This document shows, piece by piece, positions 61,659 through 64,000 of a DNA stretch of 64,000 nt. Made by a program: the position numbers and the translations under genes. Each line of letters opens with the position of its first letter. Positions within the stretch are counted from its first letter, which is position 1. The notes beneath the pieces are model-generated. The model searched no databases and had not been told where the DNA came from. It worked only from the letters and a program-made list of their open reading frames with translations. The stretch is from Candidatus Amarolinea dominans (GTDB lineage Bacteria; Chloroflexota; Anaerolineae; SSC4; Amarolineaceae): positions 3,395-67,394 of the forward strand of contig JADJYJ010000005.1 in assembly GCA_016719785.1 (NCBI GenBank), written 5' to 3'.

Positions 61659-61756
61659 AGCGCCGCCACCAGCAGAGCCTGACAAGACCGGCCTGGGCAA
61701 ACCAGCGAACCATTCCATTCCAACCGTCTGCCTGTGGACGCCCCCGCAGCAGATCC

Positions 61757-61842
61757 GCCCAACGCCAACCGTCAGCCGTCGGGGCCGCCAACATCGTCAA
61801 CCGGCCCAGATTCTCCCCGGTCGGCTGCACGGAATGTTGGGC
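61757..61842 (-). repeat. attC site, family A (86 bp)
   Basis: GCCCAACGCCAACCGTCAGC cgtcggggcc, agattctccccgg; two point changes. Confidence 0.87.
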
Positions 61843-61940
61843 AGCGGTGCCACCAGCAGAGCCTGACCGGACCGGCCCGGGCAAACCAGCGAACCCTTTC
61901 ATTCCAACCGCCTGCCCGTGGACGCCCCCGCAACAGATCC

Positions 61941-62026
61941 GCCCAACGCCAACCGTCAGCCGCCGGGGCCGCCAACACCGTCAACCGGCCCAGATCCTCC
62001 CCGGTCGGCTGCACGGAATGTTGGGC
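61941..62026 (-). repeat. attC site, family A (86 bp)
   Basis: Consensus arms, aacaccgtcaac centre. Confidence 0.88.
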
Positions 62027-62168
62027 AGCGGCGCCCCGAACACGACCTGACCGGACCGGCCCGGGCAAACCAGCAAACTCTTCCATTCCAACCGCCTGCC
62101 CGTGGACGCTCCCGCAGCAGCTCCGCCCCACACCAGCCGGTCTCCAATCTCTGGTCTCCGGCAGAGCA

Positions 62169-62254
62169 GCCCAACGCCAACCGTCAGCCGCCGGGGCCGC
62201 CAACACCGTCAACCGGCCCAGATCCTCCCCGGTCGGCTGCACGGAATGTTGGGC
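62169..62254 (-). repeat. attC site, family A (86 bp)
   Basis: Consensus arms; unit enlarged by the ggtctccaatctctgg insert. Confidence 0.88.
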
Positions 62255-62402
62255 AGCGGCCCCCCGAGCAGAGCCTGACCGGACGGGCCTGGGCAAACCA
62301 GCGACCCCTTCCATTCCAACCGCCTGCCCGTGAACGGCCCGTCGAAGGGCCGTCCAACGCCAACCGGTCTCCAATCTCCGGTCTCCGGTCTCCGGCAGAG
62401 CC

Positions 62403-62488
62403 GCCCAACGCCAACCGTCAGCCGCCGGGGCCGCCAACATCGTCAATCAGCCCAGATCCTCCCCGGTCGGCTGCACGGAATGTTGGGC
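62403..62488 (-). repeat. attC site, family A (86 bp)
   Basis: Consensus arms, aacatcgtcaatcagccc centre. Confidence 0.88.
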
Positions 62489-62636
62489 AGCGCCCCCCCA
62501 GCAGAGCCTGACCGGACGAGCCTGGGCAAACCAGCGAACCATTCCAACCGCCTGCCCGTGAACGGCCGTCGAATGACCGCCCAACGCCAACCGGTCTCCA
62601 ATCTCTGGTCTCCAATCTCCGGTCTCCGGCAGAGCA

Positions 62637-62722
62637 GCCCAACGCCCACCGTCAGCCGCCGGGGCCGCCAACATTCTCAACCGGCCCAGATCCTCCCCGG
62701 TCGGCTGCACGGAATGTTGGGC
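62637..62722 (-). repeat. attC site, family A (86 bp)
   Basis: GCCCAACGCCCACCGTCAGC, aacattctcaac centre as at 53915. Confidence 0.87.
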
Positions 62723-62814
62723 AGCGCCCCCCCAGCAGAGCCTGACCGGACGAGCCTGGACAAACCAGCGAACCATTCCAGCCGTCTGCCTGTGGACGCC
62801 CCCGCTACAGATCC

Positions 62815-62900
62815 GCCCAACGCTAACCGTCAGCCGCCGGGGCCGCCAACACCGTCAACCGGCCCAGATCCTCCCCGGTCGGCTGCACGGAATGTTGGGC
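62815..62900 (-). repeat. attC site, family A (86 bp)
   Basis: GCCCAACGCTAACCGTCAGC ... GTTGGGC. Confidence 0.87.
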
Positions 62901-63061
62901 AGCGCCGCCACCAGCAGAGCCTGACCGGACGAGCCTGGGCGAACCAGCGTCCCCTTCCATTCCAACCGCCCGCCCGTGAACGGCCCTTCGACGGACCGCC
63001 CCACGCCAACCGGTCCCCAATCTCTGGTCTCCGGTCTCCAATCTCCGCTCTCCGGCAGCCC

Positions 63062-63186
63062 GCCCAACGGTGGTGTTCACCCGCCGCGCGGGTGATGCCA
63101 GAGCCTGAACGAGTGAGATGCCTGCAAACTACCTGCGCCGCCTCGAGTCACGCGCGCAGCGCGGTCGGGTGCAACACGCGTTGGGC
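63062..63186 (-). repeat. attC site, singleton (125 bp)
   Basis: GCCCAACGGTGGTGTTCACC cgccgcgcgg ... gcgcggtcgggtgcaacacg cGTTGGGC; 15 bp after the stop of the gene at 63202. Confidence 0.85.
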
Positions 63187-63201
63187 GGCGTGCGAATGCG
63201 C

Positions 63202-63735
63202 TTATGATTGCCTTGCCGGAAAAATATGGATGAATGTCTGGAGTCGTTCTTCGACGACTGGAGCCTTGCTTTTATCTGCAAAGGCGTCAACAAGAAAATT
63301 ATCTATGCCCTTGAAAAACGCTTCCTTTAGCGCTGGTATTGACACTAATACAAGGTCAGCAGCAACCGAAGGGTTGTAACGCACTTCCGGCACCGATTGA
63401 TCCATATAGCCTATCATGCGGCATTGCCCGGCCCGACTCATACGTGATACTGCGCCGTAGGCATGAAGCATTGCACATCGCGCCCCATATAGATCTGCGC
63501 CAGTAAGTTGCTCTCGGCAAGGAAACCTAATATATCTTCCAGCCCATCGTATGAAGTCATCGCGACTCACTTCCGTCTGACCGGCTGGCATGTTCAGGAA
63601 TGCCATTGCGTCCATTCCAGCGTAAATTAGAATTGTCGCAGCACGATAACGCTCATTGGCGAGTGCAACTTCTATATCGCGCTTAATGCCATTCTGTATG
63701 GCATTGACAATCGGGTCTCTCTGCAAATCGGTCAT
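63202..63735 (-). CDS. Hypothetical all-helical cassette protein (HEPN-like shape)
   Basis: A 177-residue protein; I choose ATG 63735 (MTDLQRDPIVNAIQNGIKRD IEVALANERYRAATILIYAG MDAMAFL). The middle has DFIRWAGRYIRFPCREQLTG ADLYGARCAMLHAYGAVSRM. The tail is DLVLVSIPALKEAFFKGIDN FLVDAF. The 'A...I..GMDA.......F..W...Y ... LY..RCA.LHAYG' layout recalls HEPN-like and similar helical families common beside mobile genes, but the R-x4-6-H RNase motif is not convincingly present. Function unknown. Confidence 0.55.
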   Translation of the reverse strand: MTDLQRDPIVNAIQNGIKRDIEVALANERYRAATILIYAGMDAMAFLNMPAGQTEVSRDDFIRWAGRYIRFPCREQLTGADLYGARCAMLHAYGAVSRMSRAGQCRMIGYMDQSVPEVRYNPSVAADLVLVSIPALKEAFFKGIDNFLVDAFADKSKAPVVEERLQTFIHIFPARQS

Positions 63736-63810
63736 CGCAAAAACTGCTCCGACTTGACGAACGCAACTCGGCTTTCGATTGAGTTGGCTTTTAGCACAAC
63801 CTTGCTCGCC

Positions 63811-63896
63811 GCCCAACGCCAACCGTCAGCCGCCGGGGCCGCCAACATCGTCAACCGGCCCAGATCCTCCCCGGTCGGCTGCACGGAATGTTGGGC
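63811..63896 (-). repeat. attC site, family A (86 bp)
   Basis: Consensus family A. The unit continues into ORF-less spacer and another R'' start (cccgcccaa) at the window end. Confidence 0.88.
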
Positions 63897-64000
63897 AGCG
63901 CCGCCACCAGCAGAGCCTGACCGGACCGGCCTGGGCGAACCAGCGACCCCTTCCATTCCAACCGCCTGCCTATGGACGCCTCCACAGCAGACCCGCCCAA

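Larger units (their letters stand above)
61205..62900 (-). repeat. Tandem ORF-less cassettes (nine attC units)
   Basis: attC starts at 61205, 61389, 61573, 61757, 61941 (spacing exactly 184 bp), then 62169, 62403, 62637 and 62815 (228, 234, 234, 178). Each spacer is about 98 bp: agcagagcctgaccggacgg, gcctgggcaaaccagcgaac, ccttccattccaaccgcctg, cctgtggacgcccccgcagc. Longer units add a vestigial GCCCAACGCCAACCGG arm and ggtctccaatctccggtctc repeats. The open frames seen here (for example HSVQPTGEDLGRLT, LAAPAADGWRWA) run through the attC sites and are probably not genes. This fills 61052-63201 apart from the site at 63062. Confidence 0.85.
36592..64000 (-). mobile_element. Integron gene-cassette array (runs past the right window edge)
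   Basis: From 36.6 kb on, short imperfect inverted repeats bounded by GCCCAAC (R'') and GTTGGGC or GTTAGGC (R') recur 43 times. Between them lie single, mostly unrelated minus-strand genes, each ending 5-200 bp before the next attC in its own direction. That is the architecture of an integron cassette array read leftward. attI, the integrase and the Pc promoter should lie to the right; none is in the window, so it could also be an integrase-less attC cluster. Left border: about 36592-36628, where a half-site-like ggctaacccatcgctccacc (minus strand) runs into sequence upstream of the acetate-CoA ligase gene. Confidence 0.88.

Noticed and set aside
61245..62446. Long minus-strand ORFs such as repeats of HSVQPTGEDLGRLT .. 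AAPAADGWRWA
   Set aside because: They read straight through attC arms and change frame from unit to unit. Both strands are open because of the GC-rich repeat, so they look like non-coding artefacts.

Overview
The window is GC-rich bacterial DNA that most resembles a Chloroflexota (Anaerolineae/Caldilineae-type) chromosome. That assignment is inferred from secreted proteins with long Thr-Pro linkers, a Cys-rich module ending in CPLY, kelch, NHL, CSLREA and RTX proteins, and many toxin-antitoxin (TA) relics. No rRNA, tRNA or CRISPR array was recognised. At least twenty genes are split by single frameshifts. Comparison of near-identical repeat copies (4.5-6.9 kb) puts several of these in short homopolymers, so many 'broken' genes are probably assembly indels rather than true pseudogenes.

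Layout. 0-8.3 kb: the 3' part of a giant secreted parallel beta-helix protein ending in a zinc metalloprotease (HELGHNLGLKH), containing a 687-bp tandem repeat. 8.7-9.7 kb: an ECF sigma factor with a zinc-finger anti-sigma factor, preceded by a coupled 18-codon ORF. 9.7-13.8 kb: a TA graveyard grown by reuse of a terminator-promoter block, which cuts off a PEP-synthase-like gene after about 80 codons. 13.85-25.2 kb: an aromatic amino acid cluster: promoter, aromatic-codon leader peptide and attenuator, AroH-PheA fusion, two DAHP synthases, two secreted proteins, then tyrA, aroA and aroE. 25.3-36.6 kb: membrane protein, GT39-like glycosyltransferase with palindromic repeats inserted in frame, RTX and CSLREA fragments, a large hybrid histidine kinase, and an ADP-forming acetate-CoA ligase, with signs of duplication and rearrangement.

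36.6-64 kb (to the window end): a large integron gene-cassette array. I find 43 complete attC-like sites, plus one interrupted site, one 3' half and one cut by the window end. Every cassette gene is on the minus strand with its attC just 3' of it, so the integrase and attI, if present, lie to the right of the window; no intI is visible. Twenty-two sites belong to one near-identical 85-86 bp family (VCR-like homogeneity) and many bound ORF-less cassettes, including five sites at exactly 184-bp spacing. Others fall into distinct families (about 130, 95 and 129 bp), suggesting cassettes recruited from several sources. Cargo includes a DHFR-like reductase, PIN and MazEF TA pairs, an NHL lipoprotein, SnoaL-like proteins, a methyltransferase, an F420/NADP oxidoreductase-like protein, membrane proteins, YccF, HAD, DinB, a dipeptidase plus amino acid permease pair, and unknowns. 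An IS21 element (TSD ACCAAA) and an IS4-like element (TSD TAAAA) have inserted into cassettes.

Two items stand out: the cassette array with its amplified ORF-less cassettes, and a classical ribosome-mediated attenuator whose leader peptide has nine Phe/Tyr/Trp codons in fifteen.
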